This document shows, piece after piece, positions 1 to 7,510 of a DNA stretch of 12,513 bases. The notes below the pieces were generated by a model that had not been told where the DNA came from, did not search any database, and saw only the letters and a program-made list of their open reading frames with translations. The position numbers and the translations under genes are program-made. Within the stretch, counting starts at the first letter, position 1. Every line of letters begins with the position of its first letter. The stretch lies in the NCBI GenBank assembly GCA_024276805.1, contig JAJRWJ010000057.1, forward strand, positions 1 to 12,513. The letters run 5' to 3'. This DNA is from Gammaproteobacteria bacterium (GTDB taxonomy: Bacteria > Pseudomonadota > Gammaproteobacteria > Methylococcales > Methylomonadaceae).

Positions 1-960
1 ATTGCGATTTATTTCCTCGGTCGTTGCCGCCTGTTCTTCAGTCGCACTGGCAATTTGTGCGTTCATTAAGCTGATCGTGGCAATCGCATCACTGATCGAT
101 GCCAGCGCCTCACCCGCGGCATTGGACTGATCGACGCTATGTTCGACTTTGGTCTTGCTGCCATGCATTACCTGGACGGCTTTATTGGCTCCAGCCTGCA
201 GACGTTCTATCATGCCTTGTATTTCCTGGGTGGAATCCTGGGTGCGACTGGCCAGGGTTCTCACCTCATCGGCAACGACCGCGAAACCTCGACCCTGTTC
301 ACCGGCGCGGGCCGCTTCAATCGCGGCATTCAGCGCCAATAGATTGGTCTGTTCGGCAATCCCCTTAATGACATCCAGGACCGTGCCGATATCGTTGCTT
401 TCCGACTCGAGTTCACTGAGCACGGTGGTCGCCTTGTCGACTTCATCGGAAAGTTCCTGAATACCTGCGACGGTCTTGTTGACCATTTCCAGGCCGGAGT
501 GCATGGATCGATCGACTTTCTGCGCCTCCTGCTCGGCATTTGCAGCATTTTTCGCCACTTCCGAAACCGTGCTGGACATCTCGGTGATTGCCGCGGCCAA
601 TTGCTCGGTTTCTGCCTGCTGCCGCTGCACCGCTGCGGATGTCTCATTGGCAACCAAAGCGGTCTTTTCCGCGGCATCACCCAGCTTCTTCGTCTCCTGA
701 TCAACTTGCATGAGCAGTCCACGTATTTTACCGGTAAATTCATTGAACGCCTTCGCTACCAAGCCCAGTTCATCATTGCTTCGATCATCGAGCCTGCGGG
801 TCAAATCACCTTCCCCTTTGGCTATGTCCTGGATACTCAACAGCGTGAAATTGATACGCCTGATAACAGTGTTCTTGAAATAGACAGCCGCGCCTGCCAG
901 TATTGCAAGAACAAAAATCAGTGTTCCCAGGGTGGAATAAAAGATCCGGGAATTGTTCTG
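1..960 (-). pseudogene. Methyl-accepting chemotaxis protein, second membrane segment, HAMP and signalling domain (part after the in-frame TAG; runs off the window)
   Basis: This is the direct in-frame continuation of the heme-sensor gene at 961-1983; only the TAG at 961-963 separates them. Numbered from the upstream ATG it covers residues 342-661. It contains a membrane segment (about 347-369), a HAMP linker with GEGDLTRRL, and a long coiled-coil signalling domain. The highly conserved tip that contacts CheA and CheW is intact: IAEQTNLLALNAAIEAARAG at 542-561, followed by EQGRGFAVVADEV. The coding sequence has no other lesion, so the domain looks functional. There is no ATG until about position 711, inside the signalling region, so independent expression would lose the second membrane segment and most of HAMP. 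The 3' end lies beyond base 1. It is typed as a pseudogene part because of the stop; readthrough or a sequence error would make it one live gene. The family identity is certain. Confidence 0.85.
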
Positions 961-1983
961 CTAGGCAATGCCAGTATAGATGGAGACCAGATCATTGCTC
1001 AGCTTGCGCAGCTGGTTGGATTCCGAGACGACACTCTTCATTGCCTGCCGCTGGCCACTGGAACCCACCTCTCCTGGAGACAGCTGCTCGACAGCCCGGG
1101 TGAATGCGGCAAACTGCTGTTCAATTTCATTGATCTTTTCTTGTGCCTGCCGATCGGTGATTTTTTCCAGAAAGCCCATTTTTCGCAATTTGAGATCGAG
1201 AGGGTATTGACCACCAGACTTGACTGCCTGCAGGGTCATGGAGAAAATCTTCTCGTCCTGCCGGTATTCATCCAGATTGGCGTTCAGGATCTCCTGACCC
1301 AGCGCAATTTCCCTGGCGAAGGGAATATCGAAACGCCGCACCCCCAGAATATCGCCTGGCTTGATCCCCGGCCCCTGATATTTGACATGACATGAAACAC
1401 AAGCGTCGAGCGTTGCCCTGTCCGCAGTATAAAAACGCTGATAGAGTCGGCCATCCCGGACAAATGTACTCATGTAGACACCTTCGGGCTGTGCCTGCAA
1501 ATAAGCGAGGGCCGCAGAATCAGACGGGTATTTGAATGTCTTGCGTGGATTGATGGGCGTTTGCGCAACAATATCAACATGCGCATCGGAAAGTTTATCA
1601 AACCGCTCATTGACGAACCGGGTAAACGTTGCCGGAAATGGCAAACTGCCAGGGTCAGGCGATATGGACAGTTTAACTCCGGAAGCGACCGCTGGCCTTA
1701 CAACTTTATCAGTAAACACCGCTCTCATGCTGGTGATAAAACTATCGAGCCGCAGCACCTGCTGTTTGGCATTTTCTTTTTCACTCTTTGCCATGCCATA
1801 GCCTAAAGCGGATTTAGCCATGGCCTGGGTCAGCATGCGCTGCCTTCCCAAGGCATTGATGATCTGCGCATCGCCTTGCGCTTTTTTCAAGGCACTGAAA
1901 ATGATGCTCGAGGCGATAATCAGTACGATTGCAATGACGGCCAATGTAATAAATGTTTTTCTTTCGATTTGTGCATTCTGCAT
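961..1983 (-). CDS. Chemoreceptor N-terminal part: membrane anchor plus periplasmic c-type heme sensor domain, ending at an in-frame TAG
   Basis: This encodes 340 residues of a chemotaxis receptor. A membrane segment at about 10-31 is followed by a helix with GRQRMLTQAMAK (47-58), the signature of the PilJ/NarX-type N-terminal sensor helix. A periplasmic DUF3365-like (Tll0287-type) domain follows, with the heme c motif CVSCH at 195-199, so covalent heme and redox or gas sensing are likely. The ATG start is supported by AAGGA seven bases upstream. A complete receptor would next have a second membrane segment, HAMP and the signalling domain. Exactly these follow in the same frame after the TAG. 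As read, the product would be a heme protein held by one membrane helix and unable to signal to CheA. The stop may be a nonsense mutation (CAG to TAG is one change), a sequence error or a recoded codon. Confidence 0.88.
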   Translation of the reverse strand: MQNAQIERKTFITLAVIAIVLIIASSIIFSALKKAQGDAQIINALGRQRMLTQAMAKSALGYGMAKSEKENAKQQVLRLDSFITSMRAVFTDKVVRPAVASGVKLSISPDPGSLPFPATFTRFVNERFDKLSDAHVDIVAQTPINPRKTFKYPSDSAALAYLQAQPEGVYMSTFVRDGRLYQRFYTADRATLDACVSCHVKYQGPGIKPGDILGVRRFDIPFAREIALGQEILNANLDEYRQDEKIFSMTLQAVKSGGQYPLDLKLRKMGFLEKITDRQAQEKINEIEQQFAAFTRAVEQLSPGEVGSSGQRQAMKSVVSESNQLRKLSNDLVSIYTGIA

Positions 1984-2229
1984 CGATCTGTCCTTCAGTC
2001 ATTTCATTTCATGTCACACTCAACAGAGACAGAGTGATCGATATATCTGTCTGTCGATCCTCAAACCCACAGTCCGGGAGCCATTTCCACACTTTGCTAA
2101 ACAGTATAGAAGAAAAAACCAAGAATCAGGCTGCAACTATACGTTTCACCAGTTTATTCTTACAACAGTCCATCCTTGTTCAGTTCAGTATATTGTTGGG
2201 CATTTTTTCACCTGTCGGTAACGACAGGA

Positions 2230-2517
2230 TGAGGAATGGCACACGGCGAGCGCATATAAAATCATGAAAAATCCAAATGGATAGGGTAATCCATCAGGAG
2301 AACTACCATAGGTGATGAGTGTAGCCGCGGGTCGAGGTGGCTTTTCCCGGATTCCGCTGAAGCTGCATCCGGGCTACGGGAATCAGCGCTGATCGGCATG
2401 AACAAAGCGGCAAATCCTGAATCGAACGCAGCCCGGATGCAGCTTGCGGAATCCGGGTGGTAGGATAAGGTGCTATTTTTACAGCGATTTATATGCGCTC
2501 GCCCTGAGAAATGGCAC
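2230..2517. repeat. MITE-like palindromic element with terminal inverted repeats and flanking direct repeats
   Basis: The left end (2245-2263, GGCGAGCGCATATAAAATC) and the right end (2486-2503) are inverted repeats that differ by one A. Inside is a second inverted pair, 2346-2374 and 2431-2457, identical except for a 2-base indel; each arm is itself bounded by CCCGGAT and ATCCGGG. A perfect 12-bp palindrome, ATCAGCGCTGAT, lies between them at 2382-2393. A smaller hairpin, ATGGAT/ATCCAT, lies at 2276-2293. Just outside the ends, TGAGGAATGGCAC (2230-2242) and TGAGAAATGGCAC (2505-2517) are direct repeats with one mismatch, as expected of a target-site duplication. No transposase is encoded, so any movement would have to be driven in trans. 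The inner CCCGGAT...ATCCGGG unit resembles dispersed intergenic repeats common in gammaproteobacteria. Confidence 0.75.
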
Positions 2518-3016
2518 TTAATGTTGTGAAAACTCCTGCTTTTGATAGAACACAACTGTCATTTTGAAAATGGCCGGAGCTTGTGGATCATCGGAAACCG
2601 ACCAGGCAAAAGCGTCTTGGCTGGATATGAAAAACGGTGAAACTTTAGCCGCTTTAAGCTTATCTTCAGAAATTCGTGATATATTTCGCTTTTGGTGAGT
2701 CAGATTGAACTTCATCTTTCCACAATATGGCATATGGACGGTGCTTCCCGCTATATTACAGAGTTTGGAAGCACTGCCGGAATGCAAGCTGAAGTTGGCC
2801 AGATCGGCCGATCAAACTGAATTTTATGCGCATTTCTTCAATATCGGAAGCAATCCCGATCGATTCAATCCGGGTTTACGGAAAAACCGATGTCATTTTT
2901 TTCGTAGCACGGGCGCCGAATCCCGCCCTGTCCACTTCTTCCCCAGCCAGCTATACTTGATGTGATGGGATTGATTTTTACCACTAATTTTCGAGATTGA
3001 GTCCACAGGCAGTTTG
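2518..3016. other. Non-coding stretch with one doubtful small minus-strand reading frame
   Basis: No recognisable gene lies here. A minus-strand frame at 2518-2787 could encode up to 89 residues. An internal ATG at 2715 would give 65 residues starting MKFNLTHQKR. The only purine-rich stretch before that ATG, GGAAAG, abuts it with no spacer, and the peptide matches nothing I know. Its stop sits immediately beside the right flanking repeat of the palindromic element, so it could be the decayed tail of an older gene. The last 60 bases form the leader of the serine hydrolase that starts at 3017. Confidence 0.4.
2928..2957 (+). promoter_or_regulatory. Possible sigma-70 promoter of the serine hydrolase gene at 3017
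   Basis: TATACT at 2952-2957 matches the -10 consensus at five of six positions. A weak -35-like CTGTCC lies 18 bases upstream (2928-2933, three of six). It would give a leader of about 50 bases before the ATG at 3017. The -35 match is poor, so this is tentative. Confidence 0.28.
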
Positions 3017-3931
3017 ATGAGATATATTAAAATCACGATCCGTTTCCTTTTTACTTTCACACTGTTGAGTTTGTCGCTGTCCAGGGTTTGTCTCGCCGAC
3101 AGCTATCCATCCTTATTCGATTCCAGGGATCCCCTGCTGCAACGGAATCTCGAACGCGTGATCGAATCGATCGGGTTGGGCCCCGCAGTGAAAAAAAAGC
3201 AGCTGAGCATCGATTTGGTCGATATTACCGATCTCAGACACCCCAGGGTCGCCGCAATCAATGGCAATAACATGGTATATGCCGCCAGTCTGCCCAAAAT
3301 AGCGATTCTTTTGGGAGCATTCGTGGAGATCGAGCGCGGCAAAATGCAACTGGATTTCGATACGAGCGAAACCTTGATCAATATGATCCGGAATTCATCG
3401 AATCAGGCGGCCACCCGGATGTACCCTCGGGTCGGTCAGGAGCGGATTGCTGAAATCCTGCAATCGGATCGTTACCATCTTTATGACCGCGATGCGAATG
3501 GCGGTTTGTGGGTGGGTAAGGAATATGGCAAGGGCAAGGCGTGGCAGCGCGACCCGCTGCATCATCTTTCCCACGGAGCTACCGCAATGCAGACCGCCCG
3601 TTTTTATTATCTGCTGGAAACCGGTCGGCTGGTTGCCGAGCCGCTGGCTCGTGAAATGAAGGAAATTCTGTCCAAACCGGCGATCAATCACAAGTTTGTC
3701 AAGGGACTGAAGGAAAGTCATCCCGAGGCTAAAATTTATCGCAAATCCGGTTCCTGGCGGCATTGGCACGCAGACAGCGCGATCATTGAAAGCGCGGGAC
3801 ATAAATTTATTGTCGTTGCTCTGGCCAATAGCCCCAGAGGCGGACAATGGCTGCAAAAACTGATTACACCATTGTACGATCTCATTGTGCCTGATATGGT
3901 CGCCGCCAATCAGCATTCAACGCTGAATTGA
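3017..3931 (+). CDS. Exported serine hydrolase of the class A beta-lactamase / penicillin-binding fold
   Basis: This 304-residue protein has an N-terminal signal sequence (basic MRYIKITIR, then a hydrophobic stretch to about residue 26, probable cut after CLA), so it should be periplasmic. Numbered from the ATG, the three marks of the active-site serine family are present: SLPK at 91-94 (nucleophile Ser and Lys), SSN at 127-129 (SxN box) and KSG at 243-245 (KTG box). I see no clear class A omega-loop ExxLN, so it may be a peptidase or esterase acting on peptidoglycan-like substrates and not a true penicillinase. A TTG codon directly precedes the ATG at 3017; I prefer the ATG. Its last 50 bases overlap the 3' end of the convergent paralogue at 3882-5429. 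The class is confident; the substrate is unknown. Confidence 0.85.
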   Translation: MRYIKITIRFLFTFTLLSLSLSRVCLADSYPSLFDSRDPLLQRNLERVIESIGLGPAVKKKQLSIDLVDITDLRHPRVAAINGNNMVYAASLPKIAILLGAFVEIERGKMQLDFDTSETLINMIRNSSNQAATRMYPRVGQERIAEILQSDRYHLYDRDANGGLWVGKEYGKGKAWQRDPLHHLSHGATAMQTARFYYLLETGRLVAEPLAREMKEILSKPAINHKFVKGLKESHPEAKIYRKSGSWRHWHADSAIIESAGHKFIVVALANSPRGGQWLQKLITPLYDLIVPDMVAANQHSTLN

Positions 3932-5429
3932 GCTCATCCAGCAGGGCTTCGGAAGCCTTGCCGTCGACCTCGATGTTTTGATCTGACTGGAATTTTTTGA
4001 TGGCCCGGCGCGTGTTGGGGCCTATTTTTCCATCGACCGTTCCCACCGCATAGCCCAGTCTGGCCAGCGCCGCCTGAATGTCAACAATCTGCAGGCGTTG
4101 TTTGCGTTTTTCTGCGAAGCCGATCAGCTGTTCGCCAAAATCCGCGGCATCCGAAGCGGCGTCCGCCATCAGCTGCGGATGCCTGGATTCAATCAGGCGA
4201 TGCATGCGGGTAGCCAGTGTCTGGTGAGCTACCGCCGAATTTTTATACAACACATTGGACAGCAGCGCGACCATGTAATTGATTCGGTTCAGGCCCACAG
4301 GAGATTCGATCAGGGCGACCGAATTCATATAATTTCTGACGTTGCCGTGGTATTTTTTACAGACAAAACCGGGTTCCGGCTTACATTTGTAGAGCGAGCC
4401 GGATTTGAAATAAACCGCCGAATCCGCCAAGGCCGGCGCTGAGGCGTAACGTATCCGCCGCTCGGTCATGTACAGCAGGCGTTTGATTTCCCGACTGGAA
4501 AAGCGGTCGACCAGCCGGCCCTGTTCCATTTTCAGGGTATATAGCAGTAGTTGCCGTGGCGTGCCATAGCTGCTCACACCCGGCACTTTTTTCTTGCCGG
4601 AGTGGGTAAAAAAACTGCCCTGGCGAAAATTTTCCGGATCGAGTCCGTTGCGACTAATGGGATCGACAAAGGTTTTCAGAAACAGTTGGGTCAGTTTTTT
4701 ACGCGGTGTGCCCTGGAAGAATTCCCGGGCTTCAGTGTCTGTCACCGGATAGCTCTGGCCATAGTGCCGCAGCAGCATGGCCTGCTTCATCACTGTCGCG
4801 GCCGCGGCATTGGAACTGGCCGACAGCATCCAGTCCAGCCATTCCCAAAAATTGCCACGGTCGCCGATGCGCAAGGGGCGGCGAATGAGTCTTTGCTTGA
4901 CCGGGTTCCACAGGCGCACGCTGTGGTGATCGCTGACAATAAAATCGTCCGCAACAATGATGGTGTCGTGCAACGTTCTCCGGCGGGCTTCGAGGTCATC
5001 GGGGTAAATATCGGCGAGCGCCTGAAAAACCGCCAGCGCCACCAGGATTTTTCCCACGCTGCCGACATTTTGCCGATAACCGCCACGGTGCTCTGCGTAA
5101 AGAGGATGCGCCGGCTCGGATATATCCAGTATCGCGATGCCATAGCGGCTTTTCTGGCGCCCCAGGAGCCGGCTTATTTTTGCGCTGAAACCGGGATCCG
5201 GCGGCGGCAGCTTGAAATCCGGATAATCCAGCAAGCGCAGGTCGACAGCCTGCAGCGGCAGCAGTGCGCCGGGCGGTTGCTTGCGCCCCGGTATTTTACC
5301 CAATTGGGTGAGACGGGCAGCCTCGATGCGTCGTATGCCGGTATCTTTATAAGCATCGAGCGGATAGGCGTGGGTGGCGCCTGGCAACAGCAGGGTCATC
5401 AGCAACAGACATTTTGTGATGGCATTCAT
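3882..5429 (-). CDS. Exported serine hydrolase (beta-lactamase fold) with C-terminal peptidoglycan-binding domain
   Basis: This 515-residue protein has a signal peptide of about 21 residues ending in THA. The hydrolase core has SVGK at 124-127 (nucleophile Ser and Lys), SSN at 205-207 and KSG at 342-344. It is longer than a typical class A enzyme (about 265 residues) because of an N-terminal extension and an insert at about 225-285. Two cysteines, C349 and C357, could form a disulfide. Residues 446-502 form a PG_binding_1 domain (IQAALARLGY...DGKIGPNTRRAIKKFQ), which should tether the enzyme to the cell wall. Its ATG overlaps the stop of the upstream dikinase-like gene in an ATGA arrangement (5426-5429) with only a weak ribosome site, so translation is probably coupled. 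Its 3' end overlaps the convergent hydrolase at 3017-3931 by 50 bases. The substrate is unknown; modification of peptidoglycan or an attached polymer is likely. Confidence 0.88.
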   Translation of the reverse strand: MNAITKCLLLMTLLLPGATHAYPLDAYKDTGIRRIEAARLTQLGKIPGRKQPPGALLPLQAVDLRLLDYPDFKLPPPDPGFSAKISRLLGRQKSRYGIAILDISEPAHPLYAEHRGGYRQNVGSVGKILVALAVFQALADIYPDDLEARRRTLHDTIIVADDFIVSDHHSVRLWNPVKQRLIRRPLRIGDRGNFWEWLDWMLSASSNAAAATVMKQAMLLRHYGQSYPVTDTEAREFFQGTPRKKLTQLFLKTFVDPISRNGLDPENFRQGSFFTHSGKKKVPGVSSYGTPRQLLLYTLKMEQGRLVDRFSSREIKRLLYMTERRIRYASAPALADSAVYFKSGSLYKCKPEPGFVCKKYHGNVRNYMNSVALIESPVGLNRINYMVALLSNVLYKNSAVAHQTLATRMHRLIESRHPQLMADAASDAADFGEQLIGFAEKRKQRLQIVDIQAALARLGYAVGTVDGKIGPNTRRAIKKFQSDQNIEVDGKASEALLDELNSALNADWRRPYQAQ

Positions 5430-7510
5430 GCTTCAGGTGTTTCGTTCATGTTGACCAACTCCGCCGCCTGGTCGCGTCGGGCCTTGTCCATATTCATCAA
5501 ATAGGCGCTGGCGCGCGCTTTATGGCTGTTCAGAAACGGGCGTATTTGAAAGAGTTGCAGGCGTCCCCGATAAAAACCAAATTCGACATCGGCCGCAACC
5601 ATTGCCCCCTGGTCGTTTCTCAGCGGGGGGAAGGTTTCCGGCAATGCTTTGGCAAATTCTATCAATTGGCTGATTTCATCATCGGTCAGTATCCTCTCAG
5701 AGCCGCTGACCGGCAATTTCACGATGCCGCCATCGGCTGACAGGGTTTTGCGCCATGGCGCTGTGGCGGTCGCCAGCAAGCGCACCGAACCATCCCGTAA
5801 ATCGATGCTCAACGATTCCGCCGCCTGCCCGTCTACCGCGCCACCGACACCTTCGTTGACCGCAACCGAGAGGAAATTACGATCGCCGCTGTCCAGGTCT
5901 TCGGTAACCAGCACCCCGGACTTGTCATTGGCTACCGACTGCATCAGCAATATCGCCGGATAGACATGCTCAGGGTTCGCCATCAGCGCCTGGCGCCAGG
6001 CAAAAGCGCGGGCGCTGAAAGGTGAAGCCCAGACTTCCTTGATGCCTTCGAGTATATTGTCCAGACCGACGACATTGAACAGGGTCAGATGCAAACCCGC
6101 TCCGGAAAAGCCGGGCAAGTCTTCGATATTGGTATCCGAGCGGATGAACACGCCGGTTTCGGTACTGCCAAAAGTTTCCCTCATGGCGGCGGCCAGATCG
6201 CTGCGGAATTGTTCGCCGAGATCGGTATTGACGATCAGTTCATGCAGTTCTGTGCGCAGGAGTTCCGACAGGAATTTGCGTGCTTCCGAACCGGCCTGCA
6301 AGGCATGAATCAGCCGATACTGGCCAAGCATCCATGCAAACACCGTCTGCTCGCTATCCCGGTAACGTTGCGCCAGAACCACCTCCCGGAAGCGGCCAAA
6401 CGGGATGGCGATGGCTTTTGCCACCTTGTCCGGATAATGCTGATACAGCTCACCCAGTTTCGCGGCCTTGGGGCCGACGATGCGCCCGGAATCACTGGCC
6501 CGCAGGGAAGCCAGACCGATAAATTCGCGTACCGACAGATCCAGTTTTTTCAGGTCTGGTCGAATCACATAATCTTCCGGTCGGGACTTTTCCTGAAACA
6601 ATTGTCGCCAGTGTTCAGAATCAGGATTCAACTCAACCAGCCCCCCCGGACTGACCGCCAGGACCACGGTTTCACCTTCGTGAGTGCGCAGGCTCTCAAG
6701 CAGGTTGTCATCGATGCTGACGTTGGGTATACCCAGGTTTCGGGCCAGTAATTGCACATGAGACAGCGGGTTTCCGGCCCCGGCCGTGATAATGCCGGCA
6801 ACCTTAGGCAGGTTGGACACGGTTTCGGACAACAGATAGATGCCCTGTGGATCCAGTTTTTCGGGATGCCCGATATCGGCCCGGGTATAGAGACGACCCC
6901 GCGCCAGCCCCGGATTCAGTGCATGCAAACCGATTCCGATCGTCTCACCAAACATGCGTTGCGACAAGCCGGACAATCGATTGGCGTCACGGCTCAGGCT
7001 GTCCAGTGTCTGGGAAAAAAACAACAGTGGACTGCCGCGCAAGGCATCCTGAATGAACAAATGGGCCAGCGGTTCAATTTCAGCCAGCTTGAGCATGGCT
7101 GCATAAAAATGAAAGCGCAAGGTAGAGGTTGCCCAGCCCGGGGTACGAGCCAGGTAGTTCAGCTCCTTGGCATAGATGGCCAACGGAACGGGATCCCGGT
7201 TTAACCGGTCCAGTGAATCCTGCAGCGCCTCCAGGCTGGTCTTATTGATGTTGCCGACGCCATAGGCCGCCAGAGCCGCCTCCCGCAGCCAGGTTATGCG
7301 CTGCTGCCGGCTGGCCGTCTCCAAACGGGCTCTCAGCTGGGCGCCTGACTGAAAATGCGCCACTTCAACGGCAGTGCTCAAATCCAGAAGCCGCAATCGG
7401 TCTTTTGCATCGACAATGCGCGGTAACGCCTCGCGGAAATCGGCGAGCAGGCGGGCGCTGATGCTGAATTGCTGATCGGCAGCGGGATCTGAAGCATAGA
7501 GGTCAGCGGC
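5426..7510 (-). CDS. Dikinase-like protein, C-terminal part: phosphohistidine swivel domain followed by PPDK-type ATP-binding domain
   Basis: This frame encodes 694 residues. It continues in frame from the signal-peptide ORF at 7511-8344, with only a TAA between them. No ATG or GTG lies near its beginning. The first usable start is a TTG at 7396 (656 residues) without a ribosome site, so it is best read as the rest of one gene. Numbered from that TTG: a swivel domain with GAGNPLSHVQLLARN, where His213 is the expected phospho-acceptor; then an ATP-grasp region with GPKAAKLGEL (308-317), IPFGRF (331-336), IRSDTNIEDLPGFSGAG (418-434), VWASPFSARA (455-464) and the closing DVEF...QIRP (603-620). 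Key basic and acidic residues look intact. There is no PEP-binding barrel. Swivel-before-ATP order and LSHVxxxARN resemble glucan, water dikinases, which transfer the beta-phosphate of ATP to a polymer. The acceptor here is unknown. Confidence 0.82.
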   Translation of the reverse strand, partial: AADLYASDPAADQQFSISARLLADFREALPRIVDAKDRLRLLDLSTAVEVAHFQSGAQLRARLETASRQQRITWLREAALAAYGVGNINKTSLEALQDSLDRLNRDPVPLAIYAKELNYLARTPGWATSTLRFHFYAAMLKLAEIEPLAHLFIQDALRGSPLLFFSQTLDSLSRDANRLSGLSQRMFGETIGIGLHALNPGLARGRLYTRADIGHPEKLDPQGIYLLSETVSNLPKVAGIITAGAGNPLSHVQLLARNLGIPNVSIDDNLLESLRTHEGETVVLAVSPGGLVELNPDSEHWRQLFQEKSRPEDYVIRPDLKKLDLSVREFIGLASLRASDSGRIVGPKAAKLGELYQHYPDKVAKAIAIPFGRFREVVLAQRYRDSEQTVFAWMLGQYRLIHALQAGSEARKFLSELLRTELHELIVNTDLGEQFRSDLAAAMRETFGSTETGVFIRSDTNIEDLPGFSGAGLHLTLFNVVGLDNILEGIKEVWASPFSARAFAWRQALMANPEHVYPAILLMQSVANDKSGVLVTEDLDSGDRNFLSVAVNEGVGGAVDGQAAESLSIDLRDGSVRLLATATAPWRKTLSADGGIVKLPVSGSERILTDDEISQLIEFAKALPETFPPLRNDQGAMVAADVEFGFYRGRLQLFQIRPFLNSHKARASAYLMNMDKARRDQAAELVNMNETPEA

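Noticed and set aside
99..1395. Plus-strand reading frames up to 298 codons across the chemoreceptor
   Set aside because: They are antisense shadows of the chemoreceptor, which has clear family motifs on the minus strand; the plus-strand translations show no domain.
2262..2965. Small frames on both strands in the 1-kb gap (2262-2555, 2518-2787, 2705-2965)
   Set aside because: One lies inside the palindromic repeat. The others lack a properly spaced ribosome site or recognisable similarity and overlap each other on opposite strands.
3017..5429. Calling either hydrolase an antibiotic-resistance beta-lactamase
   Set aside because: The catalytic boxes fit the fold, but no clear class A omega-loop glutamate motif is seen, and one protein has a wall-binding domain, so resistance is not supported.
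4551..5504. 317-codon plus-strand frame opposite the wall-binding hydrolase
   Set aside because: The opposite strand encodes a signal peptide and SxxK, SxN and KSG boxes; this frame is a GC-driven shadow.
5426..7510. Calling this gene phosphoenolpyruvate synthase
   Set aside because: The PEP/pyruvate-binding barrel is absent and the domain order is reversed relative to PpsA.
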